A DNA stretch of 64,000 nucleotides, from assembly GCA_026625625.1 (NCBI GenBank), contig CP113055.1, positions 2,482,501 to 2,546,500 of the forward strand, written 5' to 3'. Below, piece by piece: positions 28,616-36,868 of the stretch (its first letter is position 1; the number at the start of each line of letters is the position of its first letter). Origin of the DNA: Blastomonas sp. SL216 (GTDB taxonomy: Bacteria > Pseudomonadota > Alphaproteobacteria > Sphingomonadales > Sphingomonadaceae). The translations under genes and the position numbers were made by a program. The notes beneath the pieces were generated by a model, which worked only from the letters and a program-made list of their open reading frames with translations, was not told the origin of the DNA and did not search any database.

Positions 28616-30262
28616 ATGACCAAGCCGATCTGCGATAACCGGCCCAGCCCCGATTTCGACTCCGACACCGGTGCCACCCGCCCCTGGTGGAAGGGTGCCA
28701 GCATCTATCAGATCTATCCGCGCAGCTTTGCCGATTCCAACGGCGACGGCATCGGCGATCTGGCGGGCATCACCTCAAGGCTGGAGCATATCGCGGACCT
28801 TGGCGTCGATGCGATCTGGCTCTCGCCCTTCTTCCCGTCGCCGATGAAGGATTTTGGTTATGATGTGGCGGATTATTGCGGCGTCGACCCAATCTTCGGT
28901 TCGCTGAAGGATTTCGACGCATTGGTCGCGCGCGCGCATGACCTGGGCCTCAAGGTGCTGATCGATCAGGTGTTCTCGCACAGCTCGGACCAGCACCCCT
29001 GGTTCGTCGACAGCCGGTCGAGCGCCACCGCTGCCAAGGCCGACTGGTATGTCTGGGCCGATGCCAAGGCCGATGGCAGCCCGCCGAGCAACTGGCAGTC
29101 GGTGTTCGGCGGCCCGGCCTGGACCTGGGACGCGCGGCGCGGCCAGTATTACATGCACAATTTCCTGAAGGAGCAGCCGCAGCTCAACGTCCACAACCCT
29201 GAGGTGCAGGCAGCGTTGCTCGACGTGCTGCGCTTCTGGCTCGATCGCGGCGTCGACGGCTTCCGCATGGATGCGGTCAATTTCGCGATGCACGATCCGC
29301 AATTGCGCGACAATCCGCCCGCGCCCGACAATGGCAAGCCGCGCACCCGGCCGTTCGATTTCCAGCTGAAGATCCACAACCAGTCGCATGCCGACATTCC
29401 CGGCTTTGTCGAGCGGATGCGCGCGCTGATCGATGGCTATGGCGGCAAGTTCACCGTCGCCGAAGTCGGCGGCGACGATGCCGAGCGCGAGATGAAGCTG
29501 TTCACTGCCGGCGGCACCCGGTTCGACAGCGCCTATGGCTTCGATTTCCTCTATGCCGAAAAGCTGACGCCGCAGATCGTGGCGCAGGCGGTGACCGGCT
29601 GGCCCGACACGCCCGGCACCGGCTGGCCGAGCTGGGCCTTCGAGAACCATGACGCACCGCGCGCGCTGTCGCGCTGGGCCGCGCCCGAGCATCGCGATGC
29701 GTTTGCAAGGCTCAAGATCCTGCTGCTCGTCGCGCTGCGCGGCAACATCTTCCTCTATCAGGGCGAGGAACTGGGCCTGCCGCAGGTGGAGATTCCGTTC
29801 GAGCGGCTGCAGGACCCCGAGGCGATCGCCAACTGGCCGCTGACGCTCAGCCGCGACGGCGCGCGCACGCCGATGCCGTGGCGGCGCAACGCCAACGACA
29901 TGGGCTTTGGCAGCGGCGATCCCTGGCTTCCCTTTGGCGAGGATCACGCGCCGCTCGCGGTCGATGCCCAAAGTGCAGACCCGGCCTCGCTGCTCAACCT
30001 CACCCGCGCCGCGCTTGGCTTGCGCAAGGCGCATCCGGCGCTGGCGATCGGCAGCATCGCGATCCTGCATTGCGACGCGGACGTCCTGGCCTTCGAGCGT
30101 ATCGAGGGAAGCGAACGCATCATCGCCGCGTTCAACCTCGCGCCCGAGCCTGCCGCCTGGCCCTCCGCCCTGCCCGCATCGGGCACGGTGGTGATGGCGG
30201 TGAACGATGCCGGGCCCGGCACCCTGCCCGGCCATGGCGCGCTGCTGTTCACCCCCGACTGA
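28616..30262 (+). CDS. GH13 alpha-glucosidase (cytoplasmic)
   Basis: 548 aa without a signal peptide. It carries WWKGASIYQIYPRSFADSNGDGIGDL, IDQVFSHSSDQHPWF, nucleophile Asp in GFRMDAVNF (~residue 218), acid Glu in TVAEVGG and the third Asp in FENHDAPR. The oligo-1,6-/alpha-glucosidase subfamily usually has this opening. It should release glucose from maltose and short maltodextrins after import. Ten bases separate it from the exported GH13 gene, consistent with one operon. Confidence 0.9.
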   Translation: MTKPICDNRPSPDFDSDTGATRPWWKGASIYQIYPRSFADSNGDGIGDLAGITSRLEHIADLGVDAIWLSPFFPSPMKDFGYDVADYCGVDPIFGSLKDFDALVARAHDLGLKVLIDQVFSHSSDQHPWFVDSRSSATAAKADWYVWADAKADGSPPSNWQSVFGGPAWTWDARRGQYYMHNFLKEQPQLNVHNPEVQAALLDVLRFWLDRGVDGFRMDAVNFAMHDPQLRDNPPAPDNGKPRTRPFDFQLKIHNQSHADIPGFVERMRALIDGYGGKFTVAEVGGDDAEREMKLFTAGGTRFDSAYGFDFLYAEKLTPQIVAQAVTGWPDTPGTGWPSWAFENHDAPRALSRWAAPEHRDAFARLKILLLVALRGNIFLYQGEELGLPQVEIPFERLQDPEAIANWPLTLSRDGARTPMPWRRNANDMGFGSGDPWLPFGEDHAPLAVDAQSADPASLLNLTRAALGLRKAHPALAIGSIAILHCDADVLAFERIEGSERIIAAFNLAPEPAAWPSALPASGTVVMAVNDAGPGTLPGHGALLFTPD

Positions 30263-30284
30263 CCCTTTCCCCCGGAGATTTGCC

Positions 30285-32354
30285 ATGCGCCCGCTGATGA
30301 TAGCTCTGATCACCTGGCTGGCGATGGTCGCTCTGCCCGCTTTTGCGCAAGGTTCGCCCGCCGCCAGCGTCGCCTCGCCCGATGGCCGGGTGCGGATCGA
30401 CATCACCGTGGATGGCGAAGGCTGGGCGCACTATGCGGTCAGCCGCGACGGCAAGCCGCTGATTGCGCCTTCACGACTGGGATTCCAGTTCACCGATCAG
30501 GATGGCTTCGGCCGCAACAGCCGCGTGACAGGCACCGAAACCGCGACCGTCGATACGCGCTGGGACCTGCCCTGGGGCGAGCGCAGGACGGTGACCGACC
30601 GGCATAACGAGCTGTTGGTGCGGCTGGTATCACCCGGCGCGAGCGATGCGCTGAGCGACAACCCCGCCGACCGCCCGATCGCGATCCGCTTTCGCGCTTT
30701 CGACAACGGCATCGGCTTTCGCTACGAATTTGCCGCCCGTGCCGATCGAAAGCCCTGGCGCATCGCCGACGAGCTGACCGAATTCGTCATCGCCGCGCCC
30801 GGCCAGGCCTGGTGGATCCAGGCGGGCGACTGGAACCGCTACGAATATCTCTATCACGCTACCCAAATCGATCAGGTCTCTGCCGCGCACACGCCGATGA
30901 CGGTGAAACTGGCCGATGGCACGCATTTGGCGTTCCACGAAGCGGCTCTCGTCGATTATGCCGCGATGTGGCTCAAGCGCGTCGACGGCCAGCGTTTCCG
31001 CGCGACGCTCTCTCCCTCGAGCCGGGGCGCGAAAGTCGAGCGCACGGGCGCCTTCACCACCCCCTGGCGCAGCATCCGCATCGCAGACACTGCAGGCGGG
31101 CTGTACGACAATGACCTCGAGCTCAACCTCAACACCCCCAACCGGCTTGGCGACACGAGCTGGTTCACCCCGCACAAATATGTCGGCGTGTGGTGGGAAA
31201 TGCATCTCGAGACCAGGAGCTGGGCGAGCGGCCCGAAGCACGGCGCGACCAACGAGAACGTCCGCCGCCATATCGATTTCGCAGCAAAGCACGGCTTTCG
31301 CGGGGTGCTGGTCGAAGGGTGGAACAAGGGCTGGGACGGCAACTGGTTCGGCAATGGCCGCGATTTCGATTTCGTTCAGAGCACGCCCGATTTCGACCTG
31401 CCCGACCTTGCCGCCTATGCGCGCCAGCATGGCGTCCGCCTGATCGGCCATCACGAGACCGGCGGCAATATCGCCAAATATGAAAGCCAGTTGAGCGCGG
31501 CGCTCGACCTGTATGTCCGGCACGGCGTCGATGCGGTGAAGACCGGCTATGTCGCCGATGCCGGCGGCATCATCGCGCCGGGCGACCGGCCCGGCGAGCA
31601 GCGGATGGAATGGCATGACGGCCAGCGCATGGCGCAGCACCACCTGAAAGTGGTGCAGGAGGCCGCCGCGCGCCGCATTGCGGTCAACCCGCACGAGCCG
31701 ATCAAGGATACGGGCCTCCGTCGCACCTATCCCAACTGGGTGAGCCGCGAAGGCGCGCGCGGCGGCGAATATCAGGCCTGGGGTACGCCGGGCAACGGAC
31801 CCAAGCACGCGCCGACCCTGGTATTCACCCGGATGCTCGCCGGCCCGATGGACTACACGCCGGGCATCCTCTCGCTGAAGGGACGCGGCAGGCGCGACCT
31901 TGAATCGACGCTGGCACGCGAGCTTGCGCTTTACGTGGTGCTCTATTCGCCGATCCAGATGGTCGCCGATCTGATCGAGAATCTGGAAGCGCACCTGCGC
32001 GAGCTGGCGTTCATCGAGGCTGTGCCGACCGACTGGGCGGAGACCCGCACATTGCTCGGCGAGGTCGGCCAGATGGCGGTCATCGCGCGCAAGGATCGCA
32101 ACGGGCCCGACTGGTATGTCGGCGGCGTCACCGATGACCGCGCGCGCGACGCCGCGATCGACCTGTCCTTCCTGCCCCAGGGCTCGCGCTGGCGCGCGCA
32201 TATCTGGCGCGATGGCGACAAGGCCGATTACCGCACCGACGCGCGGCACGAGATCGTCATCGAGCAGAAACCGGTTGGTGCCGGCGACACGCTCACGATC
32301 CGCATGGCACCGGGTGGCGGCTTTGCGCTGCGGCTGGAGCGGCTGGACCGGTGA
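30285..32354 (+). CDS. Exported GH97 alpha-glucosidase
   Basis: 689 aa. Signal peptide ~1-22 (MIALITWLAMVALPAFAQ). The N-terminal beta-sandwich is followed by a barrel with YVGVWWEMH, VLVEGWNKGWDGNW, LIGHHETGGN and NPHEPIKDTGLRRTYPNWVSREGARGGEYQAW, all hallmarks of GH97 (SusB-like). Glu residues in HHETGG and SREGARGGEY are candidate calcium/catalytic residues. Probably periplasmic, where it would release glucose from maltodextrins that have passed the receptor. Its stop overlaps the GTG start of the next gene. Confidence 0.9.
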   Translation: MRPLMIALITWLAMVALPAFAQGSPAASVASPDGRVRIDITVDGEGWAHYAVSRDGKPLIAPSRLGFQFTDQDGFGRNSRVTGTETATVDTRWDLPWGERRTVTDRHNELLVRLVSPGASDALSDNPADRPIAIRFRAFDNGIGFRYEFAARADRKPWRIADELTEFVIAAPGQAWWIQAGDWNRYEYLYHATQIDQVSAAHTPMTVKLADGTHLAFHEAALVDYAAMWLKRVDGQRFRATLSPSSRGAKVERTGAFTTPWRSIRIADTAGGLYDNDLELNLNTPNRLGDTSWFTPHKYVGVWWEMHLETRSWASGPKHGATNENVRRHIDFAAKHGFRGVLVEGWNKGWDGNWFGNGRDFDFVQSTPDFDLPDLAAYARQHGVRLIGHHETGGNIAKYESQLSAALDLYVRHGVDAVKTGYVADAGGIIAPGDRPGEQRMEWHDGQRMAQHHLKVVQEAAARRIAVNPHEPIKDTGLRRTYPNWVSREGARGGEYQAWGTPGNGPKHAPTLVFTRMLAGPMDYTPGILSLKGRGRRDLESTLARELALYVVLYSPIQMVADLIENLEAHLRELAFIEAVPTDWAETRTLLGEVGQMAVIARKDRNGPDWYVGGVTDDRARDAAIDLSFLPQGSRWRAHIWRDGDKADYRTDARHEIVIEQKPVGAGDTLTIRMAPGGGFALRLERLDR

Positions 32355-33262
32355 GCCTGATCCGGCTCGCGCTGGCGCTGCTGGCGCTCGCGCTCGCCCC
32401 CGCGCTGCGGGCAGAGGATGCGGGACGGCTGCTGCAGTACGAGCGGATCGCGGCCGCCGGCCTGCCCGACCAGCGCCTCACCATCTGGCTGCCGCCGGGC
32501 TATGATGCCGGGGTGCGGCGCTATCCGGTGCTGTACATGCACGACGGGCACAATCTGTTCGACCGGCGCTTTTCCAATTTCGACAAGATCTGGGCGGCGG
32601 ACAAGGCGATGCTGCGGGCCTCGGCCAGCGGCGCGGTCGAGCCGCATATCATCATCGGCATCTGGGCCCCCGGCGCGGACCGCTTCCGCCAGTATCTGCC
32701 GCGCAACATTCACGACGCCGCGTCACCCAGCTTGCGCGCGCGGATGGACGCGGCGGCGGGTGGCCCGATCCTCTCGCACGTCTATCTCGAATGGATCGCA
32801 GGGCCGCTCAAGACCTGGGTGGATGCGAACTTCCGCACCCGCACCGGGCGCGACGATACCGCGATCATGGGATCGAGCATGGGCGGGCTGATGAGCTGCT
32901 ACGCCTTCCTCAATCGCCCTGACATTTTCGGCCGCGCCGCGTGCATCAGCACGCACTGGCCCGCCATCGATCCGCGCGCGGTGGAGGGCGGCGATCCCGA
33001 ACTGATCCGGCTATGGGACCGCTGGTTCGCCGAGAAGCTGGGCCCACCCGACGACCGCCGCCTCTGGCTCGACCACGGCACCGCCACGCTCGACGCCTTT
33101 TACGCGCCTTATCAGCAGGCCGTCGACGCCCGCATCGCTGCCTCGGGTTGGCAAAAGGGCCAGGACTGGGAAAGCCGGGTGTACGAGGGCGCCGAACACG
33201 AGGAAAACGCTTGGGCCGCGCGGTTGCCGGAGATCATGGGGTGGTTGTTAAGGCGGGAGTGA
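32351..33262 (+). CDS. Exported alpha/beta-hydrolase esterase
   Basis: 303 aa with a signal peptide (LALALLALALAPALRAE). Putative-esterase (esterase D/enterochelin-esterase-like) fold: RYPVLYMHDGHNLFDRR near residue 55, nucleophile elbow GSSMGGLMS (Ser ~177) and a late His in GAEHEENAWAARL. The start is GTG overlapping the GH97 stop as GTGA, so expression is coupled to the glucosidase. Its substrate is unknown; an acylated glucan or sugar ester would fit the locus. The product is probably periplasmic. Last gene of the run. Confidence 0.8.
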   Translation: MSLIRLALALLALALAPALRAEDAGRLLQYERIAAAGLPDQRLTIWLPPGYDAGVRRYPVLYMHDGHNLFDRRFSNFDKIWAADKAMLRASASGAVEPHIIIGIWAPGADRFRQYLPRNIHDAASPSLRARMDAAAGGPILSHVYLEWIAGPLKTWVDANFRTRTGRDDTAIMGSSMGGLMSCYAFLNRPDIFGRAACISTHWPAIDPRAVEGGDPELIRLWDRWFAEKLGPPDDRRLWLDHGTATLDAFYAPYQQAVDARIAASGWQKGQDWESRVYEGAEHEENAWAARLPEIMGWLLRRE

Positions 33263-33305
33263 GGGGAGGATAGCTTTCTGGTGGCGTATTGCTGAGATCC
33301 AAACC

Positions 33306-34382
33306 CTATTCACTTGCTTTTGATAGCGTTGGTTCACCAGCAGGCGGAGGTGCTGGGGGACCGGGAATTTCTAATGCGCCTTGCAGATAGGCTGCGGCCA
33401 ACGTTCCAATGATTGCTGCCATAATTCCGATCCCCCACGAAGCCACCCGAGGCCATACTTTACCCAACCAGCCTATCTTCTTTTTTCGCAGATGGATGGC
33501 TGCAAATGGCACATAGCGAGAGTGCAGCCAATTCACCCCCAAAATGAGTGAAAGTACGATACCCATGAGGATGACGCGATCAAAAAGGTCGCGAAGGCTA
33601 GGTAGGAACACGATTGTAGCCAGCAACATCACTTGATTGATGCCTATGCCCCACCTTTTGAAATTCGTAACGTAGGTGCGCTCGTAGCGCTTAAGATCGC
33701 GCTTCAGAGTTTCAAGCTGCCCAAGCACCCACGCCTCATTCGCGCCTTGGGTCGTGGCCGTGTTCATCTGAGGCCCAAACTCGATTGCGACCACCTGATT
33801 GGAACCTGACCCGTCAGGCTTTTGTGCAAATATTTTGATGAATTCCGCCCGATCGACCGCAAATTGGAGTTGCTTAAAATCCTCCAGATATCGAGCTTGC
33901 TCTGTGCCTGCGACCACCGTTACAACAACGCTAGGGAACTCCCGCCTGATGCTATCAGCAATTTCTGTGATTTGCTCGCGCTCAATTTCAATGGCGCCGA
34001 AATTATGCCTTGCGATATGGAATTGCTCTGCTCGCTGAACATCATCCGGCTGCTCTCCTCCTGTATGAGGAAAGAGGATGAACGTGCCTGCAGTCCCGAT
34101 GGTCGTTTCCCAGTCGCCATGAATTTCGCCCTTCGCATTCATGGTGCCAAGGGCCTCGAAATTGCCGAGCTCAACATCTTCCACATCGGCTGCTGGTGTC
34201 CCGGCTAATTTAAGGACAGGTGCTGTAAAAGCCCCAACGACGTTGTAAATGGCAACGCCCACACCTTGTTCGTTAATGCGAAGTACGCCAGAAAGCGCGG
34301 CATCATCGCCATCAAGCACAACGAACAAGTTGCCGATATTTGTGCCCCAAGTCCTGCCCGCCCATCGTTTAGTTATTGTCAT
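33306..34382 (-). CDS. Hypothetical membrane protein, lower GC
   Basis: 358 aa, no family recognised. The first ~250 residues are soluble: an opening beta-rich part (WGTNIGNLFVVLDGDDAALSGVLRINEQGVGVAIYNVVG) and a later alpha/beta part with FPSVVVTVVAGTEQARYLEDFK. Two or three membrane helices follow (about 255-295 and 315-340), then a Pro-rich tail. Start at 34382; an upstream in-frame ATG adds 20 unlikely residues. The gene has visibly more A/T than its neighbours and stands alone, which suggests transfer. A sensor or effector anchored by its C terminus is one reading; no function is claimed. Confidence 0.6.
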   Translation of the reverse strand: MTITKRWAGRTWGTNIGNLFVVLDGDDAALSGVLRINEQGVGVAIYNVVGAFTAPVLKLAGTPAADVEDVELGNFEALGTMNAKGEIHGDWETTIGTAGTFILFPHTGGEQPDDVQRAEQFHIARHNFGAIEIEREQITEIADSIRREFPSVVVTVVAGTEQARYLEDFKQLQFAVDRAEFIKIFAQKPDGSGSNQVVAIEFGPQMNTATTQGANEAWVLGQLETLKRDLKRYERTYVTNFKRWGIGINQVMLLATIVFLPSLRDLFDRVILMGIVLSLILGVNWLHSRYVPFAAIHLRKKKIGWLGKVWPRVASWGIGIMAAIIGTLAAAYLQGALEIPGPPAPPPAGEPTLSKASE

Positions 34383-34599
34383 ACCGCCCCCTAACCTCTG
34401 AAGCATACACGAACGAGCATGCTTGGCACAGGTAAAGAACAATGAATGTACGAAGAACTATCACGGAATTGCCAGAAAATACCCTTGCCAATCCCTCGGC
34501 GCTACCCCAAGCTCATATTGCACTTATGTGGTGAAGCAATTGACGCCCCCCCACCCCATCCCGGCGCATCGTCCCTCGTCCATCGAGGAGCAACGTACC

Positions 34600-34848
34600 A
34601 TGCCCGCAAAATCCAAGGCGCAGCAGAAGGCGGCGGGGGCTGCGTTGGCGGCCAAGCGCGGGGATGCGCCCAAGAAGAGCCTCAAGGGCGCGTCGAAGCA
34701 GATGGCGCAGTCCATGTCCGAAAAGGAGCTGGAGGATCTGGCCTTTACCAGGTGCAAAACGCTCCGCGTGATCGAACAGGCGCACAGCCGGATCGCGTCG
34801 GGCAGCAGCGCGATGCAGGGCCTGGGATCGACCACCGGCAGCTACTGA
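34600..34848 (+). CDS. DUF3008 small basic protein
   Basis: 82 aa. It opens with MPAKSKAQQKAAGAALAAKRG and continues LKGASKQMAQSMSEKELEDLA, the DUF3008 signature. The usual ending (STKRKGLPEKK-like) is replaced by FTRCKTLRVIEQAH and a Ser/Gly-rich tail, making it longer than typical members. GAGGAG ribosome site nine bases before the ATG. Role unknown; relatives are often induced by stress. Confidence 0.75.
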   Translation: MPAKSKAQQKAAGAALAAKRGDAPKKSLKGASKQMAQSMSEKELEDLAFTRCKTLRVIEQAHSRIASGSSAMQGLGSTTGSY

Positions 34849-34980
34849 CGCCGCCCCGTACCGCGCGACCGATTTCGCGCCTGGGGAAAGAGGGGCCATA
34901 AGCGCCCCTCTATTTTGCGCGCGCACGATCGCGATCAGGCCGAAGCCTGATGCACTATCGCTGCTAAATATCGGAAAAAC

Positions 34981-35055
34981 TGGAGCGGGCGAAGGGATTC
35001 GAACCCTCGACCCCAACCTTGGCAAGGTTGTGCTCTACCCCTGAGCTACGCCCGC
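34981..35055 (-). tRNA. tRNA-Gly (anticodon GCC)
   Basis: On the minus strand the 75 nt fold as a cloverleaf: acceptor GCGGGCG pairing with CGCCCGC, D arm GTAGCTCAGGGGTAGAGC, anticodon arm AACCTTGCCAAGGTT with GCC in the loop, and T arm GAGGGTTCGAATCCCTT. The 3' CCA is encoded. Reads GGC and GGU glycine codons. Confidence 0.95.
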
Positions 35056-35288
35056 TCGGCGGCTGGTCCAGTGTGTCGGTCCAGCGGGTGAGGCGCGCAG
35101 TTAGCATCGGCTTTTGGGTCCGGCAAGCCCCTATTTGCGATTCGTGCGGAATCATTGTTCGGGCCTTGGCATATGCGGCTTGCGCACCATCTTGGGGTTT
35201 CGGATAAGGGCGTGCGAAACGGGAGGCAACATCCCGCACAGCCGGGCGGAACCCCGCCATGGCGCGCACCGCGACAGGAGCATTGAAC

Positions 35289-36203
35289 TTGGCAAGCATG
35301 GGTTTGACGACCGAAGAGCACAAGGCGGTCGAGGCATTTCGCAGCAAGGTGGTCGAACCGTCGATGACCAAGCTCGTCATCCTCGATTTCTGGGCGGAAT
35401 GGTGCGGGCCGTGCAAGGCGCTGACGCCGGTGCTGGAAAAGATCGCCGAAACCTATGCCGACAAGGGCGTGGTGCTGGTGAAGGTCAATGTCGATGAGGA
35501 ACGCTTCATCGCCGCGCAGTTCCAGATCCAGTCGATTCCCACCGTCTACGCGATGTTCCAGGGCCAGCCGGTCGCCAACCTCACCAACGCGCGCACCGAA
35601 TCGCAGCTGGCCGGCATTTTGGACCAGCTGCTCGCCAAGCTGCCGATCCAGGCGGGCGATGACGCGGCGCAGGGCCCCGATATCGCGCCGTTGATCGCTA
35701 TGGGCGAAGAGGTGCTGGCCGAGGGCGATGGCGAGCGCGCGGCAGGCATTTTCGCGCAGATACTCGATATGGTGCCCGATAGCGTGCCCGCGATTGCCGG
35801 GCTGGTGCGAGCGTTGGCCGCCGCTGACAAGGTGGCCGAAGCGCAGGCGCTGCTCGATGACCTGCCCCCCGAGATCGTGGCCGACCCCGCGCTGGAACGC
35901 GCCAAGGCCGCGCTGGCGCTGGTCGCCGACAAGGCCGATGACAGCGAGATTGCCGGATTGCGGGCCGCCGTCGAATCGGCCCCGGACGACCATGCCGCGC
36001 GCTATGACCTGGCCGTGGCGCTGTTCGCCGCCGGATCGCGCGACGAGGCAGCGGACCATCTGCTCGCCATCGTGCGCGCCGACAAGGATTGGAACGAGGG
36101 CGCGGCACGGGCCCGGCTGCTGCAGATTTTCGAGGCGGTGGGCCTGGAAGACCCCTGGGTTTCGGCGACGCGGCGCAAGCTTTCCGCCGCGTTGTTCGGC
36201 TGA
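35289..36203 (+). CDS. cnoX: Thioredoxin/TPR chaperedoxin (CnoX/YbbN-like)
   Basis: 304 aa. Thioredoxin domain at ~10-115 with DFWAEWCGPCKALTPVLEKIA, so the redox Cys pair is intact, unlike E. coli CnoX. The C-terminal half consists of TPR-like helices (GEEVLAEGDGERAAGIFAQILDMVPD; AARYDLAVALFAAGSRDEAADHLLAIV). CnoX-type proteins protect unfolded clients under oxidative stress. I place the start at TTG 35289 behind CAGGAG; ATG 35298 or an upstream ATG (35259) are alternatives. The next gene follows after five bases. Confidence 0.82.
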   Translation: MASMGLTTEEHKAVEAFRSKVVEPSMTKLVILDFWAEWCGPCKALTPVLEKIAETYADKGVVLVKVNVDEERFIAAQFQIQSIPTVYAMFQGQPVANLTNARTESQLAGILDQLLAKLPIQAGDDAAQGPDIAPLIAMGEEVLAEGDGERAAGIFAQILDMVPDSVPAIAGLVRALAAADKVAEAQALLDDLPPEIVADPALERAKAALALVADKADDSEIAGLRAAVESAPDDHAARYDLAVALFAAGSRDEAADHLLAIVRADKDWNEGAARARLLQIFEAVGLEDPWVSATRRKLSAALFG

Positions 36204-36208
36204 GGACG

Positions 36209-36835
36209 ATGGCCGCGATGGTCGCACAGCGCATATCCATTTTTCCGCTGACCGGCGTGATCCTGTTTCCGGGACTGCAGGTGCCGCTGCACATTTTCGA
36301 ACCGCGTTATCGCGCGCTGGTCAGCGACGCCATGGCGCGTGACCGGCAGATCGGCATGATCCAGCCGCGCGGTGCGGGCGAACCGCCGCCGCTGTTCGAC
36401 ATGGGCTGTGTCGGCCGCATCATCGATGTCGAAGCCCTGGAGGATGGCCGCTACAATCTGGTGCTCGAAGGCTTTGCTCGTTTCCGCGTGATGCGCGAAC
36501 TGGACGTGACCACGCCATTTCGCCAGATCGAGGCCGAGCTGATCGAGGAAAACGAGATCGACCAGGCGCTGTCCAGCGTCGAGCGGGCGAGCCTGGAGCG
36601 CGAATCGCAACGCTTTGCCAATGCGCAGGGCTATAGCGTCGACTGGGATTCGGTCGCGCGGCTCGATGACCGTTCGCTGGTCAACGGCATCGCCCAGATC
36701 GCGCCGTTCGATGCGGCCGCGAAACAGGCTTTGCTCGAAGCCGAAGGCCTCAAGGTCCGCGCCGATCTGCTGGTGCAGCTGATGCAGTTCTTCGGCCGCC
36801 GCGACAGCGATGATCCCCAGGTGACGCTGCAGTAA
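36209..36835 (+). CDS. Lon N-terminal (LON substrate-binding) domain protein
   Basis: 208 aa made essentially of the LON N-terminal domain: ISIFPLTGVILFPGLQVPLHIFEPRYRALVSDAM, then IGMIQPRG and GCVGRIIDVEALEDGRYNLVLEGFARFRV. There is no AAA+ or protease part, so it is a stand-alone protein of the YcaP/LonB-N type and is common in alphaproteobacteria beside the thioredoxin/TPR gene. Likely binds unfolded or specific proteins. GAGGAC precedes the ATG; operon with the previous gene. Confidence 0.85.
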   Translation: MAAMVAQRISIFPLTGVILFPGLQVPLHIFEPRYRALVSDAMARDRQIGMIQPRGAGEPPPLFDMGCVGRIIDVEALEDGRYNLVLEGFARFRVMRELDVTTPFRQIEAELIEENEIDQALSSVERASLERESQRFANAQGYSVDWDSVARLDDRSLVNGIAQIAPFDAAAKQALLEAEGLKVRADLLVQLMQFFGRRDSDDPQVTLQ

Positions 36836-36868
36836 TGCCGCTTCCCCTCCTGCGAGCGGGAGGGGAGA

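Noticed and set aside
34735-34848. Frameshift in the DUF3008 gene
   Set aside because: The divergent tail still aligns residue by residue for about 11 positions after the conserved part, and neither shifted frame restores the family ending.
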